Assembly (NCBI GenBank): GCA_965197405.1
Contig: OZ240206.1
Span: 1,178,001-1,242,000 of the forward strand
DNA: 64,000 nucleotides
Direction: 5' to 3'
DNA from: G965197405 sp965197405
GTDB taxonomy: Bacteria; Chloroflexota; Dehalococcoidia; Lucifugimonadales; JAGWBF01
The position numbers and the translations under genes are program-made. Below are positions 16,863 through 25,394 of this stretch, in pieces; position 1 is the first letter of the stretch, and each line of letters starts with the position of its first letter. Under the pieces are notes generated by a model, which saw only the letters and a program-made list of their open reading frames with translations, did no database searches and was not told the DNA's origin.

Positions 16863-18851
16863 CTACCCCTCGGGCCCGTGGCTAATCCCGTCACCACCCC
16901 CCGCATCGCTGGGGTTGGACCCGTGCTGGATGGACATGCTTGGGCTGGGAGAAGGCTGGGGTATGGGCCGAATGGTGGGAGGCGCCGACGGAGAGGGCTG
17001 TGGCTGAGGCGGGACAGCCTGCTGCTCCTGGGACGGCGGCGGGCCGTCGAACAGCCTCTTGATCATCTCTCCTTCCACAGTTTCATGCTGCATAAGGTAA
17101 TTGGCGACCTCCACCAGCTTGTCCCGGTGATCGCGCAGAATCTCCTGTGCCCGAGAGTGCGCCGTGTCTATGAGAACCTGCACTTCCCGGTCTATCGCCT
17201 CGGCGATGCTGTCGCTATAGTCCCGCTCCTCGTGGATTTCACGGCCCAGGAAGACCAGCTCTTCGCGCCGGCCAAAGGTACGCAGGCCCAGCTTATCGCT
17301 CATCCCGTACTGCTTTATCATGCGCAGAGCGATCTTGGTGGCATTTTCCAGGTCGTTGCTGGCGCCCGTGGTTATCTCGGTAAAGATTATCTGCTCGGCT
17401 ATACGGCCTCCCAGGGCCGTGGCCAGCATGTCCTCAAACTGGTTCTTGGTCCAGAGATAGCGGTCCTCATTGGGGAGAAGCCGGGTATATCCTCCCATAC
17501 CCCCTCGGGCCACGATGGAAATCTTGTGCACCGGGTCGGCATGGGGAAGCTTCCAGGCTACGAGGGCGTGGCCGGCCTCGTGGTAGGCGGTCATCTCCCT
17601 TTCCCTGGGACTGATGATGCGCCCCTTACGCTCCGGTCCGGCGATAATCCTGTCTATTGACTCCTCAAACTCGGACATACCGATGAGCTTCTCGCCACGC
17701 CGCGCCGATAGAAGGGCGGCTTCGTTTACCAGGTTGGCGAGGTCTGCGCCACTGAAACCGGGCGTCTGCTTGGATATGGTCTCCAGGCTGACGCTCTGAG
17801 TCAGGGGCTTGCCACTGGAGTGGACTTTCAGTATAGCCAATCGCCCGTTCATGTCCGGCAGGTCGAGGACCACGCGCCGGTCGAACCGGCCCGGGCGGAG
17901 GAGCGCCGGGTCCAGAATATCGGGCCTGTTGGTGGCAGCGATGATGATGATGTTGGTGTTGGTGTCGAAGCCATCCATTTCCACCAGGATTTGGTTCAAG
18001 GTCTGCTCACGCTCGTCGTGTCCGCCGCCCAGCCCAGCGCCCCGGTGCCGGCCGACGGCGTCTATCTCGTCCACGAAGACGATGCAAGGGGCGTTGCGCT
18101 TGGCCTGCTCGAAGAGGTCGCGCACCCTGGCCGCGCCTACACCTACGAACATCTCGACGAACTCGCTGCCGCTGATGGAGAAGAAGGGCACGGCGGCCTC
18201 TCCGGCTACAGCCCGTGCGAGCAGGGTCTTGCCCGTGCCGGGCTGCCCCACCAGGAGGACTCCCTTGGGGATTCGAGCTCCCAGAGACAAAAACCGCTCC
18301 GGGTATCTCAGGAACTCCACTACCTCTTGAAGCTCCGTCTTGGCCTCTTCCACCCCGGCCACGTCGCTGAAGGTAACGGTGGGCCTGTTGACCATGAAGA
18401 GGCGCGCACGGCTTCTGCCGAAGCTCAGAGTCTGGTTGTTGCTACCCTGGGCCTGGCGCATCATGAAGATGATGAGGGCGCCGAAGAAGATGAGGGGCAG
18501 CAGGGTTATGAGAATCCCAAAGATGCTCCCGAGTCCGCCGCCGCCCTTGAACTTTACATTGATCCCCTCGGGGCCAGTCGTGACGCCTTCGTTACGGAAG
18601 GTCTCCAGTATGTCGGTATTCTTGGCAATCCGGCTCTTGAACTTCTGGCCGCCCCGGTAAACGGTGAGCTTCTCGCCGCTGACCTCAATCTCCTGAATCT
18701 GCCCGTCCTTGGCCCAGGCGAGTATGTCGCTGAAGGACCTTTCCTCGGTGCCGCCGAAGCCACCGCGCATCATGGTGAAAAAGATGGCTATCACCGCGAC
18801 GATTATCAGTAAATATATAAAGCTATTCCGCATCCACCTACTATTCCCCAT
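16863..18851 (-). CDS. ftsH: ATP-dependent zinc metalloprotease FtsH
   Basis: The protein has 662 residues: TM1 (about 10-27), a small extracytoplasmic domain, TM2 (about 111-131), an AAA+ domain with Walker A GQPGTGKT (202-209), Walker B CIVFVDEID (256-264), second region of homology AATNRPDILDPALLRPGRFD, and the protease site HEAGH (424-428). It degrades misfolded and short-lived membrane and cytosolic proteins. The C-terminal ~45 residues are Pro/Ser-rich, a lineage-specific tail. HflK and HflC, its modulators, are encoded downstream on the same strand. A good sigma-70-like promoter lies upstream (18902-18930). Confidence 0.96.
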   Translation of the reverse strand: MGNSRWMRNSFIYLLIIVAVIAIFFTMMRGGFGGTEERSFSDILAWAKDGQIQEIEVSGEKLTVYRGGQKFKSRIAKNTDILETFRNEGVTTGPEGINVKFKGGGGLGSIFGILITLLPLIFFGALIIFMMRQAQGSNNQTLSFGRSRARLFMVNRPTVTFSDVAGVEEAKTELQEVVEFLRYPERFLSLGARIPKGVLLVGQPGTGKTLLARAVAGEAAVPFFSISGSEFVEMFVGVGAARVRDLFEQAKRNAPCIVFVDEIDAVGRHRGAGLGGGHDEREQTLNQILVEMDGFDTNTNIIIIAATNRPDILDPALLRPGRFDRRVVLDLPDMNGRLAILKVHSSGKPLTQSVSLETISKQTPGFSGADLANLVNEAALLSARRGEKLIGMSEFEESIDRIIAGPERKGRIISPREREMTAYHEAGHALVAWKLPHADPVHKISIVARGGMGGYTRLLPNEDRYLWTKNQFEDMLATALGGRIAEQIIFTEITTGASNDLENATKIALRMIKQYGMSDKLGLRTFGRREELVFLGREIHEERDYSDSIAEAIDREVQVLIDTAHSRAQEILRDHRDKLVEVANYLMQHETVEGEMIKRLFDGPPPSQEQQAVPPQPQPSPSAPPTIRPIPQPSPSPSMSIQHGSNPSDAGGGDGISHGPEG

Positions 18852-18901
18852 TCGTACCCCTTCACTGGTCCGTGACCCTCAATGAGGGCATCACACCTCA
18901 T

Positions 18902-18930
18902 ATACTAATATATTAAAGTAGACCAGTCAA
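18902..18930 (-). promoter_or_regulatory. Predicted sigma-70-type promoter of ftsH
   Basis: On the minus strand TTGACT (18930-18925) is followed after 17 bases by TAGTAT (18907-18902), about 50 bases before the ftsH start. The region is markedly A+T-rich compared with its surroundings. Prediction by pattern only. Confidence 0.5.
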
Positions 18931-18949
18931 AAAAGCAAAGGTTTATGCC

Positions 18950-19085
18950 AGGGCAATCGCATTATAAATGGTAAAGTCGAGGGAGGCAGACAAATCCGCC
19001 GATGCGGGTAGATGAGGGGGAATGATGGGGGAATCGGAGAAGGCATCCATCTAAAAGCGCTCCCCGGTTAAAATGCGATCGCCCT
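18950..19085. repeat. Inverted repeat in the ftsH/amt divergent region
   Basis: AGGGCAATCGCATT at 18950-18963 is matched by AATGCGATCGCCCT at 19072-19085, a 14-base inverted repeat with one mismatch and ~108 bases between. It lies between the predicted ftsH and amt promoters. It could be a small mobile element or a binding site pair; nothing else is visible in this 340-base intergenic region apart from the promoters. Confidence 0.55.
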
Positions 19086-19099
19086 AGCTTAACAAGTGG

Positions 19100-19128
19100 T
19101 TTACAAGGAGGCAATTTTTTTGTAATAT
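19100..19128 (+). promoter_or_regulatory. Predicted sigma-70-type promoter of amt
   Basis: TTTACA (19100-19105), a 17-base spacer with a T-run, and TAATAT (19123-19128) lie about 65 bases before the amt start. Spacing is ideal; no experimental support. Confidence 0.5.
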
Positions 19129-19193
19129 ATCTCGCATTGAACCAAGGATTATATCTATCATCTACTCCTTGAAATGGAGAGAATGCGGGCACT

Positions 19194-20417
19194 ATGAATA
19201 CGGGAGACACCGCATGGGTCCTAGCCTCCTCTGCGCTGGTGTTGCTTATGACGCCAGGGGTAGCCTTCTTCTATGGGGGGCTGGTCCGTAGGAAGAACGC
19301 TACTGCGACGATGATGCACAGCTTTATGACCATCGGTCTGGTCAGCATAGTGTGGGTGTTTTGGGGCTATAGCCTGGCCTTCGGGCCGGACGTGGGAGGG
19401 TTCATCGGCAACCTGGAATGGGTCGGCCTCCGGCACGTCAGCGCCACGGAAGCGGGACCTTACTCGGATGCCATGCCCCACCAGGTATTCATGGTCTTCC
19501 AGGGAATGTTCGCCATCATTACGCCGGCCCTGATAACCGGCGCCTATGCCGAGCGGATGAAATTCACCACCTTCGGCATATTCACCATCCTCTGGGTAAC
19601 TATAGTCTACGCTCCTCTGGCCCACTGGGTGTGGGGTCAGGGAGGGTGGCTGGGCAGTCTCGGCGCCCTCGATTTTGCCGGGGGCACGGTGGTGCATATC
19701 AATAGCGGTCTGGCAGCCCTGGCAGCGGTGCTGATAATCGGCCCGAGGGTGGGTTTCCGGGGGCAACCCAACGTTCCCCACAACGTTCCGATGGTCCTCC
19801 TGGGGGCGGGGATGCTCTGGTTCGGCTGGTTCGGATTCAATGCGGGAAGCGCCCTGGCAGCCAATGGCCAGGCCGCCAACGCCTTCGTCACTACCAATCT
19901 CTCCGCTGCTGCGGGCCTGGTGTCGTGGACAACCATGTCCTGGGTCTTGGGTCAGCGGCCCAGCATCGTGGGGGCCGCCACCGGCGCGATTGCGGGCCTC
20001 GCGGCCATTACTCCGGCCTCCGGTTTTGTGGGCCCCATGCCCGCTATCGTGATTGGCCTGGTCGCCGGTTGCCTGTGCTACGGCGCGGTCAAGCTGATGG
20101 AGAAGCTCAATGTTGACGACGCCCTGGCTGTCTGGGGCGTACACGGCATGGGCAGCACCTGGGGAGTCCTGGCCACAGGCATCTTCATTGGCATAGGGTT
20201 CGGAGCCCTGGCGGATGGCGTTAGCCGTGGCGAGCAAGTGCTATACCAACTGGCAGCCATGGGGGCGAGTTGGGGTTGGGCCTTCGTCACAACGTCGGTC
20301 ATCCTACTGGCCCTCAAGTACACCATAGGACTGCGGGTGCGGGAAGATGAGGAAGGGGTTGGACTGGACGTCTCTCAGCACGGCGAGGGAGCCTACATTG
20401 GAGAAGATAGAATCTGA
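19194..20417 (+). CDS. amt: Ammonium transporter (Amt/MEP/Rh family)
   Basis: The protein has 407 residues with about 11 transmembrane helices. Family signatures are visible: MTPGVAFFYGGLVRRKN, FWGYSLAFG, the DFAGGTVVHINSG segment with the first pore His, and VWGVHGMGSTWGVLATGIF with the second pore His. Amt takes up ammonium and is usually controlled by a PII protein; no glnK/glnB gene is adjacent. Downstream come a candidate leader RNA and gltB-gltD, so uptake and assimilation of ammonium are linked here. Confidence 0.95.
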   Translation: MNTGDTAWVLASSALVLLMTPGVAFFYGGLVRRKNATATMMHSFMTIGLVSIVWVFWGYSLAFGPDVGGFIGNLEWVGLRHVSATEAGPYSDAMPHQVFMVFQGMFAIITPALITGAYAERMKFTTFGIFTILWVTIVYAPLAHWVWGQGGWLGSLGALDFAGGTVVHINSGLAALAAVLIIGPRVGFRGQPNVPHNVPMVLLGAGMLWFGWFGFNAGSALAANGQAANAFVTTNLSAAAGLVSWTTMSWVLGQRPSIVGAATGAIAGLAAITPASGFVGPMPAIVIGLVAGCLCYGAVKLMEKLNVDDALAVWGVHGMGSTWGVLATGIFIGIGFGALADGVSRGEQVLYQLAAMGASWGWAFVTTSVILLALKYTIGLRVREDEEGVGLDVSQHGEGAYIGEDRI

Positions 20418-20492
20418 TCTTTCCTGCCCCTACTAATAGATACAGCGACTCTATGAGCGTGTCTGGATACGGTATCTTTGTACGAGAATGAC

Positions 20493-20623
20493 GCCAGGGA
20501 CGCATCAATGGCCCTGGCAGGCTCGTGCGCCAGCCCTCCTCTCGTGGGGGCCGCAGTCCCCCGTGAACCCGGAGACCCTTACGGGCTGTCCGTCAGTGAC
20601 GGCTCTATACGGCAGGGAGCACG
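20493..20623 (+). ncRNA. Candidate structured leader RNA upstream of gltB
   Basis: In the 366-base gap between amt and gltB, a G+C-rich block flanked by A+T-rich DNA has many complementary segments: hairpin GCCAGGG/CCCTGGC (20493-20518), closing helix CGTGC (20524-20528) with GCACG (20619-20623) extended by CCCT (20534-20537) with AGGG (20614-20617), and inside it GGGGG/CCCCC (20546-20562), CCCG/CGGG (20568-20585) and CCGTC/GACGG (20590-20602). The closed helix with three inner hairpins resembles a riboswitch-like multibranch RNA. It matches no class I know, including the glutamine riboswitch. Role as gltB leader is inferred from position. Confidence 0.35.
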
Positions 20624-20783
20624 GCGACGGACCTCCGAGATGGCTGTGGCAAATTCATCGCAGCGCTTTCTGTGTAGGTCTATCCACCCACCGATTTCAA
20701 GAGTATAATAATCCCTTAATTGTGATACTTTTAACTATCCAAACAATAGGCCAAATAACAGGCGAAGCCAGAATTCACCCTCC

Positions 20784-23700
20784 ATGCCCAACGGAAGGGG
20801 TCCGGGAAGGGGAGGGGGATTCGGAGGCACATTGAACATAAAAAAGAACGTAAAAAGGCTGCCCAAGCCGGTCAAGCAAGGTCTTTACGACCCCCAATAC
20901 GAACACGACGCCTGCGGTGTGGGAGTTGTCGCGAACATCAAGGGAGTGAAGTCCCATGACATAGTCCGGAAGGGCCTCGAAGTCCTCATCAACCTGGGCC
21001 ACAGGGGCGCCTCCGGAGCGGACCCCAAGACGGGAGACGGGGCCGGCGTCCTTATCCAGATGCCCCACGAGTTCTTTGAAAAGGAGTGTTCAAAGCTGGG
21101 TATCGCCCTCCCCCCACCCGGCGATTACGGGGTCGGAATGGTGTTTCTCCCCCAGGACCCCGCGCAGAGGGACGCGTGCGAGAAGATTATTGAGGAGACG
21201 GTGCGGAAGGAGGGGCAAGTCCTCCTGGGGTGGCGGGACGTCCCCGTGGACGACAGCAAAATAGGCGACCACGCCCGCGACATGCAGCCCTGCATCCGCC
21301 AGGTATTCGTAGGACGCGGCCCCCAGACCACCAGTGAAGCCCACCTGGGGCGCAAGCTCTACGTTATCCGGAGGCAGGTGGAGAAGGCGGTTGACGAGTC
21401 GGGCATCGAGGACGCGGATACCTTCTACATCTCCAGCCTCTTCACCAACCGGATCGTATACAAGGGCCTCTTGATGGCCGACCAGATAGCCGGCTTCTAC
21501 CAGGATTTGACCGACCCGGACGTGACCACCTACTTTGCCATGGTCCACTCCCGGTTCAGCACCAACACTCTAGGTTCGTGGAAGCTGGCCCACCCCTACC
21601 GGTTCCTCCTCCACAACGGCGAAATCAATACCCTGCGAGGCAACCTGAACTGGATGATGGCCCGCCAGTCCATGTTCTCCTCACCCCTCTTCGGCGACGA
21701 CATGAAGAAGCTGCTCCCTGTCATACCCCCGGGGCAGAGCGACACGGCCTGCATAGACAATGCCCTTGAGCTACTGCTGGCCACGGGCAGGTCCCTACCC
21801 CACTGCATGATGATGCTGGTCCCGGAGGCCTGGGGCAGCCATATAGATATGGACCCGCGGAAGAAGGAGTTTTACGAGTACCACTCATGCCTCATGGAGC
21901 CCTGGGATGGCCCTGCGCTGCTGTCCTTCACCGATGGCGTCAGGGTTGGCGCTATCCTCGACCGCAACGGCCTGCGTCCCTTCCGATACCTGGTCACCAA
22001 GGACGACGTGTTGGTGATGGCTTCGGAGGTGGGGGTCCTCGACGTGCCGCCGGAGGACATCCTGTTCAAGTCACGCCTGGAGCCGGGGCGGATGTTCCTG
22101 GTGGACCCGTCCCAGGGGCGGATTATAGACGATGAGGAGATTAAGGGAGAGTTGGCCGGACGCCAACCCTACGGCAAATGGCTGGCGGAAAACGTGGTGA
22201 CCCTGGAGCAGCTGGCGGAGCCATCCCACGTTCACCACACCGACAACGATACCCTCTTGGAGCGCCAGCAGACCTTCGGGTACACCCTGGAGGACCTGCG
22301 GATGATAATGGAGCCGATGGCGGTCACGGGGGCGGAGCCCGTCGGCTCTATGGGCAACGATGCGGCCTTGGCCGTGCTGTCCGACAAGCCCCAGCTTGTC
22401 TTCAGCTATTTCAAGCAGCTCTTCGCCCAGGTGACCAACCCGCCTCTGGACGCCATCCGCGAGGAGCTGGTGACATCCACCGAGAGCTTCATCGGGTCGG
22501 AGAAGAACCTGTTCGAGGAGACGCCTGAGCACAGTCACCAGCTCAAGCTGAAGGAACCCATAATAACCAACTACGAGTTGGAGAAAATCCGGAACATAGA
22601 CGCGGACGGAATAAGGGCCGTTACCTTGCCGACCCTGTTCCCCGCTCATGACGGAGGAGCCGGGCCGCTGGAGCGCGCCCTGGACGAGCTTTGCCGCAAT
22701 GCTTCCCAGGCTATCAGAGACGGGTACAGCATCATCATACTGTCGGACCGGGGCGCCGACACCCGCCATGTGCCCATCCCCAGCCTCCTTGCCACCTCCG
22801 CGGTGCACCACCACCTGATGCAGGAAGGGTCACGGACGAAGGCGGGCCTCGTGGTAGAGTCGGGGGAACCCAGGGAGGTAGCCCACTTCGCCCTTCTCGT
22901 CGGGTATGGCGCGGGGGCGATCAACCCCTACCTGGCCTTTGAGACGCTGGATAACCTGGTACGCGAGGCTGTCCTTCCCGACAGCATAGACCTCAAGACA
23001 GCGGAGAAAAACTACGTCAAGGCCCTCCACAAGGGCGTGGTAAAAGTGATGTCCAAGATGGGCATCTCGACGGTGCAGAGCTACCGGGGAGCGCAGATAT
23101 TCGAGGCCGTCGGCCTCTCCCAGGAGCTTGTGGACCGTTACTTTTCCCGGACGCCGTCTCGTGTAGGGGGCATTGGGCTGGGCGTCATAGAGGAGGAGGC
23201 AAGGCAACGTCACTCCCATGCCTACTCCGATAGGGAAGGCCCCGCAAGTCCGGAACTGGATGCCGGCGGCGTCTACCAGTGGCGCCGGGACGGCGAGTAC
23301 CATATGTATAATCCGGACTCCATCGCCAAGCTCCAGCACGCGGTGCGCGCGGAAAGCTACGCGACCTACAAGGAGTTCGCCAACCTGATTGACGGCGAGA
23401 GCAAGAGGCTGGCCACCCTGCGCGGGCTTCTGGAGTTCAAGACCCTGGATGAGCCTATCCCCCTGGATGAGGTGGAGCCTGCCAGGGAGATTGTCAAACA
23501 GTTCGCCACCGGGGCCATATCCCTGGGCTCAATCAGCCGGGAGGCCCACGAGACCCTGGCCATCGCCATGAACCGCATAAACGCGAGAAGCAACACGGGG
23601 GAAGGTGGCGAGGACTACACGAGATTCACGTCCGACTCCTCCGGCGAGTCCCGCAACAGCGCCATAAAGCAGGTGGCCTCGGGACGGTTTGGAGTCACCA

Positions 23701-25394
23701 ACAATTACCTGATAAATGCCAAAGACCTCCAGATAAAGATGGCCCAAGGCTCCAAGCCCGGCGAGGGCGGCCAGCTCCCCGGCTACAAGGTAGACGAATA
23801 TATAGGGTGGGTCCGCCACACCACGCCCGGCGTTGAGCTAATCTCTCCGCCCCCCCACCACGACATCTACTCCATCGAGGACCTGGCCCAGCTGATTCAC
23901 GACCTGAAGTATACCAACCCCCAGGCGCGCGTCCACGTCAAGCTGGTCGCGGAGGTCGGCGTCGGGACCATAGCCGCAGGGGTTTCGAAGGGGCGCGGGG
24001 ACGTAGTGCTCATCAGCGGCGATAGCGGCGGCACGGGAGCGTCCCCGGAATCCTCCATCAAGAACGCGGGGCTTCCCTGGGAGCTGGGTATCGCGGAGAC
24101 CCAGCAGGTGCTGGTGATGAACGACCTGAGAGGACGCATCGTCGTCCAGGCCGACGGCCAGTTGAAGACCGGCCGCGACGTGGCCATCGCCTGCTTGCTG
24201 GGGGCCGAGGAGTTCGGCTTCTCCACCGCGCCCCTCATCTCACTTGGCTGCATAATGCTTAGAAAGTGCCACCTCAACACCTGCTCCGTGGGCATCGCCA
24301 CCCAGGACCCGGAGCTTCGCAAGAAGTTCGCAGGCCAGCCGGAAAACGTGATAAACTACTTCTTCTTCGTCGCCGAGCACCTGCGGGAAATCATGGCCCA
24401 GCTGGGCTTTCGCACCATCAACGAGATGGTGGGGCGGGTGGACAAGCTGGATACCCAAAAGGCCATCGAGCATTGGAAGGCCAGGGGACTGGACTTCGCA
24501 CACCTGCTCCACAAGCCCGAGGTACCCGAATGGGTTGCGACCTATTGCTGCCAGGACCAGGACCACGGCCTGGACAAGGCTCTGGACCATAAGCTCATCG
24601 AGCTATCCGGAGAGGCCCTTGAGAACAAGACCCCCGTGCGGCTTGAGCTTCCCATCCGCAACTCCGACCGGACTGTGGGGGCCATGCTTAGCGGGGAAGT
24701 ATCGAAGCGCTACGGCGAAGAGGGCCTGCCCGGGGAGACAATCCGGATACGTTTCAAAGGCTCCGCCGGGCAGAGCTTTGGCGCATTTCTGGCTAAAGGC
24801 GTGTCCATGACCCTCGAAGGGGACTCCAACGACTATTTCGCCAAGGGCATCTCAGGCGGGCATATAGTAGTCTATCCGCCTGAAGGCTCCACCTTCACCC
24901 CGGAGGAGAACATTATCGTGGGCAACGTGTCCCTCTATGGGGCCACAGGAGGGAAGGCGTTCATCAGGGGCGTCGCGGGCGAGCGCTTCGCCGTCCGGAA
25001 CAGCGGCGCCCACGCGGTGGTGGAGGGCGTGGGGGACCACGGGTGCGAATACATGACGGGCGGCGTTGTGGTTGTGCTGGGCAGGACAGGCCGCAACTTC
25101 GCCGCGGGTATGAGTGGAGGGTTCGCGTATATCTTCGATGAGGATGGCGAATTCCATCGCTCGTGCAATCAAGAGATGGTGGACCTGGAGCCGGTGGTTG
25201 ATGACGAAGACCTGGCGACGCTGCGCGGTTTGGTCCGGGAGCACTGCGAGCGCACCGGTAGTGCGAAGGCAAAGAAGATACTCCAGTCCTGGGATGACAT
25301 GGCGACCAGGTTCATAAAGATATTCCCCCGGGACTATCGGCGGGTCCTGGAGGGGCAGAAGAAGAAAGGATTGGAATTAGTAGCCCATGGGTAA
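20784..25394 (+). CDS. gltB: Glutamate synthase, large (alpha) subunit
   Basis: At 1536 residues this is a full-length GltB. In order: a propeptide, then the glutaminase domain beginning at the catalytic Cys44 in YEHDACGVG; the central domain; the FMN-binding synthase domain (SLGSISREAHETLA, SGDSGGTGASPESS); the 3Fe-4S ligands in C-x5-C-x4-C (CIMLRKCHLNTC); and the C-terminal beta-helix domain (ATGGKAFIRG). It makes two glutamates from glutamine and 2-oxoglutarate. The start is ATG 20784 or TTG 20832; the latter has GGAGG close by and would give a 27-residue propeptide. It overlaps gltD by 8 bases. Confidence 0.96.
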   Translation: MPNGRGPGRGGGFGGTLNIKKNVKRLPKPVKQGLYDPQYEHDACGVGVVANIKGVKSHDIVRKGLEVLINLGHRGASGADPKTGDGAGVLIQMPHEFFEKECSKLGIALPPPGDYGVGMVFLPQDPAQRDACEKIIEETVRKEGQVLLGWRDVPVDDSKIGDHARDMQPCIRQVFVGRGPQTTSEAHLGRKLYVIRRQVEKAVDESGIEDADTFYISSLFTNRIVYKGLLMADQIAGFYQDLTDPDVTTYFAMVHSRFSTNTLGSWKLAHPYRFLLHNGEINTLRGNLNWMMARQSMFSSPLFGDDMKKLLPVIPPGQSDTACIDNALELLLATGRSLPHCMMMLVPEAWGSHIDMDPRKKEFYEYHSCLMEPWDGPALLSFTDGVRVGAILDRNGLRPFRYLVTKDDVLVMASEVGVLDVPPEDILFKSRLEPGRMFLVDPSQGRIIDDEEIKGELAGRQPYGKWLAENVVTLEQLAEPSHVHHTDNDTLLERQQTFGYTLEDLRMIMEPMAVTGAEPVGSMGNDAALAVLSDKPQLVFSYFKQLFAQVTNPPLDAIREELVTSTESFIGSEKNLFEETPEHSHQLKLKEPIITNYELEKIRNIDADGIRAVTLPTLFPAHDGGAGPLERALDELCRNASQAIRDGYSIIILSDRGADTRHVPIPSLLATSAVHHHLMQEGSRTKAGLVVESGEPREVAHFALLVGYGAGAINPYLAFETLDNLVREAVLPDSIDLKTAEKNYVKALHKGVVKVMSKMGISTVQSYRGAQIFEAVGLSQELVDRYFSRTPSRVGGIGLGVIEEEARQRHSHAYSDREGPASPELDAGGVYQWRRDGEYHMYNPDSIAKLQHAVRAESYATYKEFANLIDGESKRLATLRGLLEFKTLDEPIPLDEVEPAREIVKQFATGAISLGSISREAHETLAIAMNRINARSNTGEGGEDYTRFTSDSSGESRNSAIKQVASGRFGVTNNYLINAKDLQIKMAQGSKPGEGGQLPGYKVDEYIGWVRHTTPGVELISPPPHHDIYSIEDLAQLIHDLKYTNPQARVHVKLVAEVGVGTIAAGVSKGRGDVVLISGDSGGTGASPESSIKNAGLPWELGIAETQQVLVMNDLRGRIVVQADGQLKTGRDVAIACLLGAEEFGFSTAPLISLGCIMLRKCHLNTCSVGIATQDPELRKKFAGQPENVINYFFFVAEHLREIMAQLGFRTINEMVGRVDKLDTQKAIEHWKARGLDFAHLLHKPEVPEWVATYCCQDQDHGLDKALDHKLIELSGEALENKTPVRLELPIRNSDRTVGAMLSGEVSKRYGEEGLPGETIRIRFKGSAGQSFGAFLAKGVSMTLEGDSNDYFAKGISGGHIVVYPPEGSTFTPEENIIVGNVSLYGATGGKAFIRGVAGERFAVRNSGAHAVVEGVGDHGCEYMTGGVVVVLGRTGRNFAAGMSGGFAYIFDEDGEFHRSCNQEMVDLEPVVDDEDLATLRGLVREHCERTGSAKAKKILQSWDDMATRFIKIFPRDYRRVLEGQKKKGLELVAHG

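Noticed and set aside
20524..20623. Multibranch RNA before gltB as a tRNA
   Set aside because: It has a cloverleaf-like layout, but no T-loop TTCRANY consensus and no 7-bp acceptor stem; the loops do not fit any tRNA.
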